From Candidatus Nitrosopumilus sp. (GTDB lineage Archaea > Thermoproteota > Nitrososphaeria > Nitrososphaerales > Nitrosopumilaceae), in the NCBI GenBank assembly GCA_029862085.1, contig JAOTXZ010000012.1, forward strand, positions 1 through 35,563: DNA of 35,563 nt. Direction: 5' to 3'. Of the stretch, positions 6,587-14,107 are shown one piece after another. The notes under the pieces are model-generated. The model saw nothing but the letters and a program-made list of their open reading frames with translations. It did not search any database and had not been told where the DNA came from. The translations under genes were made by a program, and so were the position numbers. Position 1 is the first letter of the stretch; each line of letters starts with the position of its first letter.

Positions 6587-6868
6587 ATGAGTCAAACCTG
6601 CACTAAATGTAAGAATCCAATTTCTGATAGCGAAGAATTAGACCCAATTGCCAGTAAATATCCAGTTTGCAACAAATGCTGGACTGAATGGAAGGAGTAC
6701 AGGGTAATGGTAATGAATGAAATGAGGCTAGATATGTCAATGCCAGATCATAGAAAACTATTAAAAAAACATGAAAAAATCTTTGCAGGTGTTCTTACTC
6801 CAGAAGGGGAAATTGTTGACTATACAAATGAAGATAATCGAAAACCAGACGAGAATCCAAACTCTTAA
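6587..6868 (+). CDS. YggX-like Fe(2+)-trafficking protein with N-terminal zinc ribbon
   Basis: A 93-residue protein. Residues 1-32 hold two Cys pairs, CTKC and CNKC, forming a zinc or iron ribbon. The remainder, WTEWKEYRVMVMNEMRLDMS followed by PDHRKLLKKHEKIFAG, closely parallels the core of bacterial YggX (Iron_traffic family), where a W-x-x-W, an INEKKLNM-type helix and an EHRKLL helix are conserved. YggX protects Fe-S proteins and is linked to iron supply and oxidative stress. The ATG at 6587 is preferred over an in-frame TTG four codons earlier because it follows an AAAAGATAAAAAGAG tract at promoter distance. The 3' end interlocks in four bases with the convergent gene. Confidence 0.6.
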   Translation: MSQTCTKCKNPISDSEELDPIASKYPVCNKCWTEWKEYRVMVMNEMRLDMSMPDHRKLLKKHEKIFAGVLTPEGEIVDYTNEDNRKPDENPNS

Positions 6869-7326
6869 AATTTCAAGTGTGCTTGAGCATTATCTGGAAT
6901 AACTAGTAACAATCTTCTTTTCCTTTCATCCTCTAAATTGTCAATAATTTTTTTAACCGATTGAGAAATAATGTTTTGTTTTTCGTTATCCAATAATAGA
7001 AAAATCTCTAAAATTCCGTCTAAATTAAAAGTAATTAGTTTCTGCGGATGCTCAGAAATCTCATCAACATATGCTGAAAATAATCCACTCCTCTGGTCTT
7101 CGGGCAATGTGGTTAGTATCTCTAACCAAGTCTTGAACAATTTTGCAAAATTTGGAAATGGAATTGTTGGACCTGCCTCCAATGCATTATTGATTAATTG
7201 TTTCCTTTCAAGATCTGGCATTTCAAAAAATTCCATCATTCTTTTTTTCAAAATCGGTGTTCTAAGAAAATCTGGAAGATTAGCTAAGATCACAATAATG
7301 TTTCCGGCGTAATTTGGTTCAGCCAT
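6865..7326 (-). CDS. Helical protein of unknown function
   Basis: A 153-residue soluble protein, predicted almost wholly alpha-helical, with short amphipathic helices separated by Pro or Gly (for example LERKQLINNALEAGPTIPF, and EDQRSGLFSAYVDEI). The spacing resembles HEAT-like helical repeats but I cannot assign a family. I start it at ATG 7326 because a TTTATTAT box on the minus strand at 7350-7358 lies about 27 bases upstream; frames extending to 7362 or beyond would begin inside or before that box. It is divergent from purA, and its stop shares four bases with the stop of the YggX-like gene. Confidence 0.65.
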   Translation of the reverse strand: MAEPNYAGNIIVILANLPDFLRTPILKKRMMEFFEMPDLERKQLINNALEAGPTIPFPNFAKLFKTWLEILTTLPEDQRSGLFSAYVDEISEHPQKLITFNLDGILEIFLLLDNEKQNIISQSVKKIIDNLEDERKRRLLLVIPDNAQAHLKF

Positions 7327-7378
7327 CGTTCTACTTCCATTGGTTGTTTGATAATAAATCATGTGCAACCACTTTAGC

Positions 7379-7385
7379 TTAAATA
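7379..7385 (+). promoter_or_regulatory. TATA-like box of purA
   Basis: TTAAATA centred 26 bases before the GTG at 7408; this supports that GTG as a leaderless start. Confidence 0.5.
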
Positions 7386-7407
7386 AACGGGATTTCAGTT
7401 CAGAATT

Positions 7408-8409
7408 GTGACGTCTACAGTAGTTGTCGGTGGTTTTTTTGGTGATGAGGGAAAAGGAAAAATTATTTCCTATCTTGCCATCAAAGATAATCCAAAAATC
7501 ATAGTCCGTGGAGGTGCGGGCCCAAATGCTGGTCACACAATTCGAGATGGCGACAAAGTCTACAAAGTTAGAATGCTTCCAAGTGGTTTTTTAAATAAAA
7601 ATGCCAAGGTCATGGTTGGACCAGGTGTAGTAGTTAATCCAGATGTTCTCTTAAAGGAAATTCAGGATTTTGGCGCAACGGGAAGATCATTTGTCGATAA
7701 AAATTGTGGAATAATTGAAGAAAAACACCTTACCAGTGATTCAAAAGGAGAATTAAAAGAGAAAATTGGTAGTACAGGCTCAGGAACTGGTCCTGCAAAT
7801 GCAGATAGAGCCATGAGAGTATTAAAAATGGCAAAAGAGGTAGATGTATTATCTTCTCTAATTATTGATGTGCCTGACGAAGTAAACTCTGCGATTTCTC
7901 AAAAGGAGAATGTTCTAGTCGAGGGTACTCAAGGAACATTCCTATCATTATGGCATGGAACCTACCCCTTTGTAACTTCAAAAGATGTTACTGCCTCTGG
8001 AATTTGTGCTGATGTTGGGCTTGGGCCTAAAAACGTAGATGAAGTCATTGTTGTTTTCAAAGCATATGTTACTCGTGTAGGCACCGGACCTTTGGCAAAC
8101 GAACTGTCACTTGAAGAGGCAGAGAAAAAAGGATGGTCAGAATTTGGAACGGTTACAGGAAGACAACGACGTGCAGCTGATTTTGATTTTGACTTAGCTA
8201 GGCGTGCAATAATGCTTAACAGTGCAACCCAAATTTCAATTACAAAGTTAGATGTACTTTTTCCAGCCTGCGCAGGAAAAACATCTTACGCAGAAATTTC
8301 TGATGAAGCAAAATCATTCATTGAAAACATTGAAGACAAATTAAAAACACCTGTAACAATAATTGGAACAGGCCCAGCCATTAATGATGTAATTGATAGA
8401 AGAATCTAG
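7408..8409 (+). CDS. purA: Adenylosuccinate synthase
   Basis: Converts IMP, aspartate and GTP to adenylosuccinate, the first committed step to AMP. The N-terminal VVVGGFFGDEGKGK holds the P-loop-like GDEGKGK with catalytic Asp13, and PNAGHTI carries the catalytic His. GSTGSGTGPANADR (IMP loop), VLVEGTQGTFLSLWHGTYPFV and TGRQRRAADFDFDL are further family segments. At 333 residues it is the short archaeal form, about 100 residues shorter than bacterial PurA. The GTG start follows a TATA-like box by 26 bases. It is followed at 8459 by a gene with its own promoter, so it may be monocistronic. Confidence 0.95.
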   Translation: MTSTVVVGGFFGDEGKGKIISYLAIKDNPKIIVRGGAGPNAGHTIRDGDKVYKVRMLPSGFLNKNAKVMVGPGVVVNPDVLLKEIQDFGATGRSFVDKNCGIIEEKHLTSDSKGELKEKIGSTGSGTGPANADRAMRVLKMAKEVDVLSSLIIDVPDEVNSAISQKENVLVEGTQGTFLSLWHGTYPFVTSKDVTASGICADVGLGPKNVDEVIVVFKAYVTRVGTGPLANELSLEEAEKKGWSEFGTVTGRQRRAADFDFDLARRAIMLNSATQISITKLDVLFPACAGKTSYAEISDEAKSFIENIEDKLKTPVTIIGTGPAINDVIDRRI

Positions 8410-8458
8410 CCTGAAAAAGTTTGGGTAAGTTTAATTTAGTATAACGCAAAAAACTCTT

Positions 8459-9118
8459 GTGGACAAATTACCTCGTTACATTCAAGTTTCCTCTACTTTA
8501 GAATTTTCAAGATTAGTTTGTGCTTTGGAGCGTGCTCCTCGTATTTCATTTCTTCATGATCATGAAGGAAGAAAAATTTTATCAGTACAAATGGATATTC
8601 TAAAAGAAAAACCTATTGTGTATTATACTCCACTTGAACATAATGGTCATTATCTCTGTTATGCTTTAAGAGGTGGAAAAGAGCAAACAGAAATTGTAGA
8701 TTCCACCTCTGATACTAGTAGGCTCTATTCTCCAATTGTTCGAATTAAATCACTTCCAGATACTCTAAAACCAGGAAATGGAACTGCCGACAGATATCAA
8801 CCTATTCAGCTTGAGGATTTGGCTAGTCTTGCAAAGTTAACCTGGGGATTTGATGAAAATCCCTTCCCATTGTTTCTATTTCCCCACAATGATAAATGGC
8901 TAGTAGGTGTTTTCATGAATTTCACTGAAGAAGGAACATCATATTTTTGTCACGTGGTTCTTGATGATGATCCCAAAAAACCATTCTTAAAATTTTCAAA
9001 TAACAATTCTGAGCCATCCTTTGTGAAAAATCCATCTGAACATGGATATTCTTATGTGAAAATTATAAAACTAAAAGACACTCATCCCCTAGTTGATTAT
9101 GGCCACCTTCAAAACTAG
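8459..9118 (+). CDS. Conserved-looking protein of unknown function
   Basis: A 219-residue soluble protein with no signal peptide or membrane segment. It is rich in aromatic residues and predicted beta strands (ISFLHDHEGRKILSVQMDIL, PIVYYTPLEHNGHYLCYALR, FLFPHNDKWLVGVFMNF). I do not recognise the family and see no catalytic signature. The start is GTG with a TTTAATTTAG stretch at 8430-8439 upstream. Its last 20 bases overlap the start of pyrF, so the two are co-transcribed and translation may be coupled; the overlap suggests, but does not prove, a link to pyrimidine metabolism. Confidence 0.68.
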   Translation: MDKLPRYIQVSSTLEFSRLVCALERAPRISFLHDHEGRKILSVQMDILKEKPIVYYTPLEHNGHYLCYALRGGKEQTEIVDSTSDTSRLYSPIVRIKSLPDTLKPGNGTADRYQPIQLEDLASLAKLTWGFDENPFPLFLFPHNDKWLVGVFMNFTEEGTSYFCHVVLDDDPKKPFLKFSNNNSEPSFVKNPSEHGYSYVKIIKLKDTHPLVDYGHLQN

Positions 9119-9839
9119 AATCTCCAAAATCTCAAAAAGCAACGGCGGGGTAATTCTTGCAAATGATTATGACAGTTCAATAAAGAATTTAGAATCCAAA
9201 ACAATTCAGAATATTAAAAAACTTCATCCATATCTTTGTGGAATTAAACTTAATTTTCATCTTTTATTACCACTGGGATCAAAACAAATTTCTAAAATTA
9301 ACAAAACAGCTCACGAACATGGAATACAAACAATTGCTGACATTAAACTAAATGATATTGGAAACACCAATAGAGTAACTGCTGAAAATTTATGGGATTT
9401 AGGATTTGATGCTGTAATTGCAAATCCAATAATGGGATTTGATAGTCTAAACAATCTTGTAAAAATCTCTCACAAAAAGGAAAAAGGAGTAATTACCCTA
9501 TGCCATATGAGCGCTCCTGAGGCTAGATTATCCTATGACATGGAAGTTAGAATGAAAAAAAAACAAAAATTATTCCAATTATTTCTAGATTGGGCTCTAA
9601 AATCCAAAGTAGATGGTATTGTTGTTGGTGCAACTTTTCCAAAAATTATTTCCTACTGTAAAAAACAAGCAGAAAAAAATTTGAGTATATACTCCCCAGG
9701 TGTTGGAACTCAAGGGGGAAAGGCAAACGAAGTAATTTCTGCTGGAACGGATTATTTAATTGTGGGACGTACCATTCTAAATTCTAAAAATCCTATTAAA
9801 ACCGCAAAGGATTTACAATTTCAAAGTTTTGGAAAGTAG
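9099..9839 (+). CDS. pyrF: Orotidine 5'-phosphate decarboxylase
   Basis: Last step of UMP synthesis. The 246-residue TIM barrel shows the early ILANDYDSS strand, the CGIKLNF Lys, and the catalytic charge array ADIKLNDIGNT (D-x-K-x-x-D). It also has the phosphate-binding end SPGVGTQGG and IVGRTILNS. The length is slightly above that of compact archaeal enzymes (about 210-230). ATG 9099 is preferred to a TTG six bases earlier. It overlaps the upstream unknown gene by 20 bases, and its 3' end overlaps the convergent NUDIX gene by 27 bases. PyrD and PyrK, which supply orotate, are encoded at 31787-33494. Confidence 0.9.
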   Translation: MATFKTRISKISKSNGGVILANDYDSSIKNLESKTIQNIKKLHPYLCGIKLNFHLLLPLGSKQISKINKTAHEHGIQTIADIKLNDIGNTNRVTAENLWDLGFDAVIANPIMGFDSLNNLVKISHKKEKGVITLCHMSAPEARLSYDMEVRMKKKQKLFQLFLDWALKSKVDGIVVGATFPKIISYCKKQAEKNLSIYSPGVGTQGGKANEVISAGTDYLIVGRTILNSKNPIKTAKDLQFQSFGK

Positions 9840-10238
9840 ATCATAGGACTTTGACAAGACAGTTTTTGCATTATCAAAAGTTGTTTTCTCCATAGCAGTG
9901 GTATAATCCATCCATGTAAAGTTCAAATGCTCATGAGAAATTTTTATATCCCTAGTTTTTGTTTCTCCTAGAAAAAAAACTACCTTTTTGTTAACAAGCT
10001 CTCCTTCGAATTGAAAGTTATATTGTATCCACTCTTCAAATCCATCTAAAAATTTTACATCTGTTATTCCTGTTTCCTCTTGGGTTTCTCTTATGGCAGT
10101 TTCTTTTTCCAATTCGCCTTTCTCCATTTTTCCTTTTACAAAATCCCAATGTCCTGAAGGATAATGAAGTAACAAAAACAAAATTTTTTCATTTTCTTTT
10201 CTGAACAAAACTACTCCAGCTGATGTTTCTTCTATCAT
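9813..10238 (-). CDS. NUDIX hydrolase, probably diadenosine tetraphosphatase-like
   Basis: A 141-residue NUDIX protein. The Nudix box is complete: GKMEKGELEKETAIRETQEE followed by TGI, near residues 36-58, with the REx2EE metal-binding core. The start EETSAGVVLFR and the following LLLHYPSGHWDFVKGKMEKGE are typical of archaeal and eukaryal Ap4A hydrolases, which cleave dinucleoside polyphosphates. Substrate is inferred from family resemblance only. ATG 10238 overlaps the upstream prenyltransferase stop by four bases (ATGA), so the two form an operon. The 3' end is antisense to the last 27 bases of pyrF. Confidence 0.85.
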   Translation of the reverse strand: MIEETSAGVVLFRKENEKILFLLLHYPSGHWDFVKGKMEKGELEKETAIRETQEETGITDVKFLDGFEEWIQYNFQFEGELVNKKVVFFLGETKTRDIKISHEHLNFTWMDYTTAMEKTTFDNAKTVLSKSYDLLSKTLKL

Positions 10239-11026
10239 TTTCCAATTCTCCTTTTTCTTTCTTGATATGTTCTAATAGCTCTCATCAAATCAATTTTTCT
10301 AAATTCGGGCCAAAAAATATCCATAAAAACTAATTCACTGTAAACGCTTTGCCACATTAGAAATCCACTTAACCTTTTTTCGCCAGAGGTTCTTAAAATC
10401 ATGTCTGGTGATGATTGGGGTAAATGAGAAGTATACAAATTTGATTCTATCTCTTTTTTGTCAATGTCGCTGACCTTAAGGGATCCATCTTTAATTTTTT
10501 CTCCAATTTTTTTTACTGCATCCACTAACTCAAATTGCCCACCATAAGCCAAGGCAATATTGAGAAAATGATTATCATATCCTTTTGTTGCATCATCTAA
10601 TCGTTGAAGAATTTCTTTTATAGATTCTGGTAATAGTTCAATTCTTCCAATTCCCTTTACTCTCATCTTATTTTTGTGAATTCTAGGATCTTGGTACAAC
10701 TTTTCAAGTCTCTGACGGATTAATTCATAGAGGTATTCTAATTCCTCATCGTTTCGATTTAGATTCTCCGCTGAAAGTGCATATAGAGTAATTATTTTTA
10801 TGTCGAGTTGCTCACACCAATCTAGCAAATTTTCTACTGCATCAGCTCCCCTCCAATGACCCATTTTGGTAATTGCAAGGTGTCTTTTTGCCCACCTTCT
10901 ATTCCCATCCAAAATTAGAGCAACATGATTTGGAATATCTCCACTCTTTATGTCGTTTTCAAGTTTTTTTGAATAAATTTTGTATAGACCTGATATTTGA
11001 AAAATGGTATCTTTTACCTTGTTAAT
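10235..11026 (-). CDS. uppS: Cis-prenyltransferase (undecaprenyl/polyprenyl diphosphate synthase family), non-canonical start
   Basis: Makes the long polyprenyl diphosphate used as lipid carrier for glycan assembly. Family motifs: HVALILDGNRRWAKRH with the catalytic Asp, YALSAENLNR, IALAYGGQFELVDA, and the C-terminal DMILRTSGEKRLSGFLMWQS with YSELVFMDIFWPEF. The only ATG/GTG/TTG in the uninterrupted frame is a TTG at 10912, one codon before the catalytic Asp, which would delete the first strand and its conserved His. The frame stays open for 38 more codons, encoding a sensible N-terminus (INKVKDTIFQISGLYKIYSK) back to a TAG at 11029-11027. I therefore place the start at ATT 11026 (263 residues). 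An ATG-GTG-ATT triplet lies before the TAG in the same frame. The product is certain; the start is not. Confidence 0.78.
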   Translation of the reverse strand: MNKVKDTIFQISGLYKIYSKKLENDIKSGDIPNHVALILDGNRRWAKRHLAITKMGHWRGADAVENLLDWCEQLDIKIITLYALSAENLNRNDEELEYLYELIRQRLEKLYQDPRIHKNKMRVKGIGRIELLPESIKEILQRLDDATKGYDNHFLNIALAYGGQFELVDAVKKIGEKIKDGSLKVSDIDKKEIESNLYTSHLPQSSPDMILRTSGEKRLSGFLMWQSVYSELVFMDIFWPEFRKIDLMRAIRTYQERKRRIGK

Positions 11027-11044
11027 CTAAATCACCATTGATTG

Positions 11045-11050
11045 TTTAAA
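11045..11050 (-). promoter_or_regulatory. TATA-like box before the cis-prenyltransferase
   Basis: TTTAAA, same on both strands, centred 21-22 bases before the ATT at 11026 and only about 10 bases before the ATG at 11038. It fits the ATT better than the ATG, although slightly short of the 24-29 bases seen elsewhere in the window. A second TTTTAAAA at about 11072-11079 would fit the ATG with a short leader. Confidence 0.35.
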
Positions 11051-11110
11051 GTATTGAAAATATCAGTGTTTTTTTAAAATTATTAACTATTCATCAGGAA
11101 TTGTTCCAAT

Positions 11111-12256
11111 CTAATCTGAAACCATTTCCTGATCCTTGTGTTTTCTGTATTTTTTGAATAAAATCGTGGCTGAAATCAAGGTTGCAGCAAGGCCTCCTAA
11201 CAATGGGGGAACCAAACTGAAGGAACTTTCATCATTTATCATAATGTTAGTAAACTGGAATACCGTTGGATACAACGCCACCAAAACAACTATCCTTAGA
11301 ATATCACTAATTTGTCGGGGGATACCTCCTATCCAATTACTAAGCAACATACCTGCAAATATTGCCCCTAAACCAATCCACAAAATAGGTAATGCCCCAG
11401 AAACAAATTGTCCTATGATCACCTTATTGGAAAAAACTGAAAGAATCTCAGTTTCTGATTCTAATAATTTTACATCAATTGAATTTATTCCAGCTGGTAT
11501 TGATGACAAAATTAACAAAACTCCTGCTACCATGGTAAAAATTCGAATGAACCCCATCGGTGTAGGTTTTGCCCAGTTAGACCATGCTCTATCAATGTCA
11601 AATGCTCTAATCAAAAACGAACCACCCAAAATACTAACTAACACTGCAGTAATTTCAGTAGTATAACCGACAACCGTAGCGATACCACCAATTAACAAAA
11701 GAATTCCTGGAACTCCCAAGAAAAACTTTGAGTATTTAGTATCATATGCTATCATTTTTAGATATTTACCAAAGACTGCATACGAATATTCTACACTTCT
11801 ACTAACTTTCATAACTACCCTCTGAACAGAAATAACAGGAAGAATATTCTGAATTACAGGTACTACACTTTCATCATCTTCCCCATCTGAAACAATAACT
11901 GCACCATTTGCAGAAAATTTTTCTAGGGCTTTCTTAGTTTCTTCAAGTATTTTCTCATCTGCTTGAACTCCTCGACTTTTTACTCCAGCTACTGTTATTA
12001 CTTCTGCCTGGTATCCTTTACTAATCAAATCTTCATATGTTTTAATGGCAGCAAAAATGGAATTAGAATCTGCATCCTCAGGGTCTTCTAAGGCCAATCT
12101 TTGAGCTGCTTCAATACATGCATCTCGTCCAATTACAGGAGTGATTATACCTGCTTTTTCCCCAACGTCATTGTCTCTGTCTATACAAATTACAAGCAGC
12201 TTATTGGAGGTTGATGCGCTAACATCCTTTTCTACCTTGTTTGGTTTTTGAGACAT
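11111..12256 (-). CDS. DUF373 family membrane protein
   Basis: A 381-residue protein. Residues 20-155 form a soluble domain that opens with LLVICIDRDNDVGEKAGI and continues with ITPVIGRDACIEAA, LEDPEDADSNSIFAAIKTY and GAVIVSDGEDDE, the hallmark of DUF373. The second half holds about six membrane helices with a SVEYSYAVFGKYLK linker. DUF373 proteins are widespread in archaea and of unknown function; the Asp-rich, Rossmann-like N-terminal part suggests nucleotide or metal binding, which is inference. The ATG start has a TTAAAAAGTA stretch near 12275-12284 (minus) at promoter distance. No operon partner is evident. Confidence 0.85.
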   Translation of the reverse strand: MSQKPNKVEKDVSASTSNKLLVICIDRDNDVGEKAGIITPVIGRDACIEAAQRLALEDPEDADSNSIFAAIKTYEDLISKGYQAEVITVAGVKSRGVQADEKILEETKKALEKFSANGAVIVSDGEDDESVVPVIQNILPVISVQRVVMKVSRSVEYSYAVFGKYLKMIAYDTKYSKFFLGVPGILLLIGGIATVVGYTTEITAVLVSILGGSFLIRAFDIDRAWSNWAKPTPMGFIRIFTMVAGVLLILSSIPAGINSIDVKLLESETEILSVFSNKVIIGQFVSGALPILWIGLGAIFAGMLLSNWIGGIPRQISDILRIVVLVALYPTVFQFTNIMINDESSFSLVPPLLGGLAATLISATILFKKYRKHKDQEMVSD

Positions 12257-12329
12257 TCTTTATATTATGACAAAATTACTTTTTAACGATTTCCAACTAG
12301 TCAAATTATTATTGATAGGTCTGAGGCTA

Positions 12330-12824
12330 TCATGGTCGTGAATTATCTGAATTTCGTATTAGCATTTCAGATTCAGACTTTAAGGATGAGATTTTTGCCA
12401 ATGATTCTTCCATTTGCTCTGTTTTTCCCTCTTTAACCAAATTTGCATAAACTTTAGTTTCAATCACATAAGAATTGAAATTTCTCAACGCCTCCATATA
12501 GCTAATGTAACTATCTTCCCATTCAGTTGGTGGTTTTGATATAACAAATTCACTTATCTTTGAAGAAACTTGTGATAACGTAACGTCTGCAATTTGGAGA
12601 TATTCATCAGGTGTTATTTGTTCATCCTTTAAATTTTGAAATTCTGTAGAAATGGTTTGATCTAAAATTGAATGGATTTCTTTGGTTCCATCAAGATAAT
12701 TTTCATGATCTGTTGTAATTAATGACATTTGGCTTTCCTGGGGAATTATCCAAAATAGAAAACTACCTGCAGTAATTGCTGCCAAAATAATGATAGTAAC
12801 TGCAATTCCTTTTTTTGATGCCAT
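12330..12824 (-). CDS. Small membrane-anchored protein of unknown function
   Basis: A 164-residue protein with a basic start (MASKKG), one hydrophobic segment at about residues 8-27 and a mostly alpha-helical outside part. The segment could be a signal peptide or an N-terminal anchor; no lipobox is seen. The family is not recognised. The helical, charged outside part (LDQTISTEFQNLKDEQITPD and a later EQMEESLAKISSLKSE) suggests a short helical bundle. The ATG start fits a TTATAAAC box on the minus strand near 12849-12856, about 27 bases upstream. The gene stands alone, followed by 73 bases before the DUF373 gene. Confidence 0.68.
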   Translation of the reverse strand: MASKKGIAVTIIILAAITAGSFLFWIIPQESQMSLITTDHENYLDGTKEIHSILDQTISTEFQNLKDEQITPDEYLQIADVTLSQVSSKISEFVISKPPTEWEDSYISYMEALRNFNSYVIETKVYANLVKEGKTEQMEESLAKISSLKSESEMLIRNSDNSRP

Positions 12825-13075
12825 TTCAAAATTGGTATAATTGGGGTGTTTATAACTGGTAATTTGGCCAATAATTTTATCCTAGATTAAAAAAAATAAA
12901 AAAAATTTAAAGTTTCATGATTCTCTTTAAAAAAAACAAAGATTTTTCATTTTTTATTGAAATTTCTTAGATTTCTTCTTTCCTAAACTCGTGAAAAATT
13001 TACACTCATCTAGTCTGTGGTTAAATAATTTTCACAGCCTCTTCCTAAATAGAACAAAGATTGACTTTTTTTAGA
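12825..13075. other. AT-rich intergenic stretch
   Basis: About 250 bases between divergent genes. It holds the promoter of the minus-strand gene (near 12850), A- and T-tracts at 12888-12950 and a CTAAAT element near 13047 in place for the DUF5679 gene. I see no reading frame, tRNA or C/D-box RNA in it. Confidence 0.6.
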
Positions 13076-13222
13076 ATGGTAACAGCATATTGTGTAAAAT
13101 GCAGAGCTAAAAGGGACATAAAAAATCCTAAAGAAACTAAACTAAAGAATGGACGTCCTGCCGTAAAAGGTACATGTCCAGAATGTGGAACTAATGTTTT
13201 CCGAATAGGAAAAATGGAATAA
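13076..13222 (+). CDS. DUF5679-type small zinc-ribbon protein
   Basis: A 48-residue protein, MVTAYCVKCRAKRDIKNPKE then a GRPAVKGTCPECGTNVFRIGK end. CVKC and CPEC form a zinc ribbon, with the basic strand between them. The layout matches DUF5679, small proteins found across archaea and some bacteria that resemble the C-terminal ribbon of topoisomerase I or ribosomal-type ribbons; the role is unknown but nucleic-acid binding is likely from charge. The ATG has a CTAAAT element about 27 bases upstream. The gene is short but the motif leaves little doubt. Confidence 0.82.
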   Translation: MVTAYCVKCRAKRDIKNPKETKLKNGRPAVKGTCPECGTNVFRIGKME

Positions 13223-13289
13223 TCTTAAAAATCCACAGGTTTCCTCTTTTTCAAAAACCCATATAGGGTTGACCCTGCTCTGAGAATAC

Positions 13290-13712
13290 ATGACCAAATC
13301 CGACTATGAAATACTACTAAAAAGAATTCAGGATAAAATTGGAGATACTAAAAAAGAGTCCACGGCAAGATTTGAATTGCCTGTGGTAGACGTCATGTGG
13401 GAAGGCCAAAAAACTTACCTTCGAAATTTCTCAGAATTTCCTAAAGTTCTCCGTAGAGATCCAGATAAAGTCCTACAATATCTTTCAAAAGAATTTGCCG
13501 TTCCTGCAGAACGTTTAGGGGATAAAGCCATGTTTGTAGGCAGAAGGGCTCCTGATGATTTTACCCGTCTTTTTCAAATTTATGTCAAAGACTATCTAGA
13601 ATGTCCTACTTGTAAAAGCCCAGATACCAAAATTGTAAAAGAAAACAGAATCTCCTTTTTAATTTGTGAAGCTTGTGGTGCCAAATCCACTCTAAAGGGC
13701 AAATATGCATGA
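13290..13712 (+). CDS. Translation initiation factor 2 subunit beta (aIF2-beta)
   Basis: The beta subunit of the heterotrimeric factor that brings initiator Met-tRNA to the small subunit. The 140 residues include an N-terminal helix, the central alpha-beta domain with FSEFPKVLRRDPDKVLQYLS near residue 47 and the C-terminal zinc ribbon with CPTC near 108 and CEAC near 128 plus the YVKDYLECPTCKSPDT lead-in. The length is typical of archaeal aIF2-beta. The ATG follows a CATATAG element at 13260-13266. Its stop overlaps the next gene by four bases (ATGA). Confidence 0.95.
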   Translation: MTKSDYEILLKRIQDKIGDTKKESTARFELPVVDVMWEGQKTYLRNFSEFPKVLRRDPDKVLQYLSKEFAVPAERLGDKAMFVGRRAPDDFTRLFQIYVKDYLECPTCKSPDTKIVKENRISFLICEACGAKSTLKGKYA

Positions 13713-14008
13713 TGCAATTTTCAGTAAAAGTTGCTGATTATCAAAAAAATCAAATGCTAAATATCTGTGACATTGATCTTTTAGGAAAAAATATTGTTCA
13801 AGATCAGTTAAACATGAATATTAGTAAAAGCTATTATGGAGAAAAAATAATTGAAGATGAAGAAGCTGAAAGTCTTTTAAAAAGTTCTTCAATAATCAAT
13901 ATGGTTGGAAAAAATACCATTACACTTTCATTAAAATTGGGTGTAGGTTCTGAAAATGGAGTTAAAGTAATTGGAGGTGTTCCATTTCTAATTGTTTTTA
14001 AAATGTAA
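13709..14008 (+). CDS. DUF424 family protein
   Basis: A 99-residue protein: MQFSVKVADYQKNQMLNICD, then LLGKNIVQD and MNISKSYYGEKIIEDEEAES, and GVKVIGGVPFLIVFK at the end. This is the DUF424 pattern, a small archaeal family often encoded beside aIF2-beta; the present ATGA overlap with that gene agrees. The function is not known, but the linkage suggests translation. The start could be either of two adjacent ATG codons (13709 or 13712). A longer frame back to 13673 lies inside aIF2-beta and is not used. Confidence 0.82.
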   Translation: MMQFSVKVADYQKNQMLNICDIDLLGKNIVQDQLNMNISKSYYGEKIIEDEEAESLLKSSSIINMVGKNTITLSLKLGVGSENGVKVIGGVPFLIVFKM

Positions 14009-14107
14009 GGTCAGAAATGGTTGGAGTTAGAATTACGTTTTCATTTATTTTTAATCATTAATCGAAAAAAAGAAATCCATTTTATCTAGTAAGAATAAAA
14101 CTGATTA

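Noticed and set aside
11027-11029. TAG before uppS as a pyrrolysine or recoding site
   Set aside because: No pyl genes or recoding structure are seen and the TAG is four codons from the ATG; a non-canonical start, mutation or error is simpler.
12825-13075. Small RNA or short gene in the AT-rich gap
   Set aside because: No stable fold, box motif or reading frame was found; A- and T-tracts explain its appearance.
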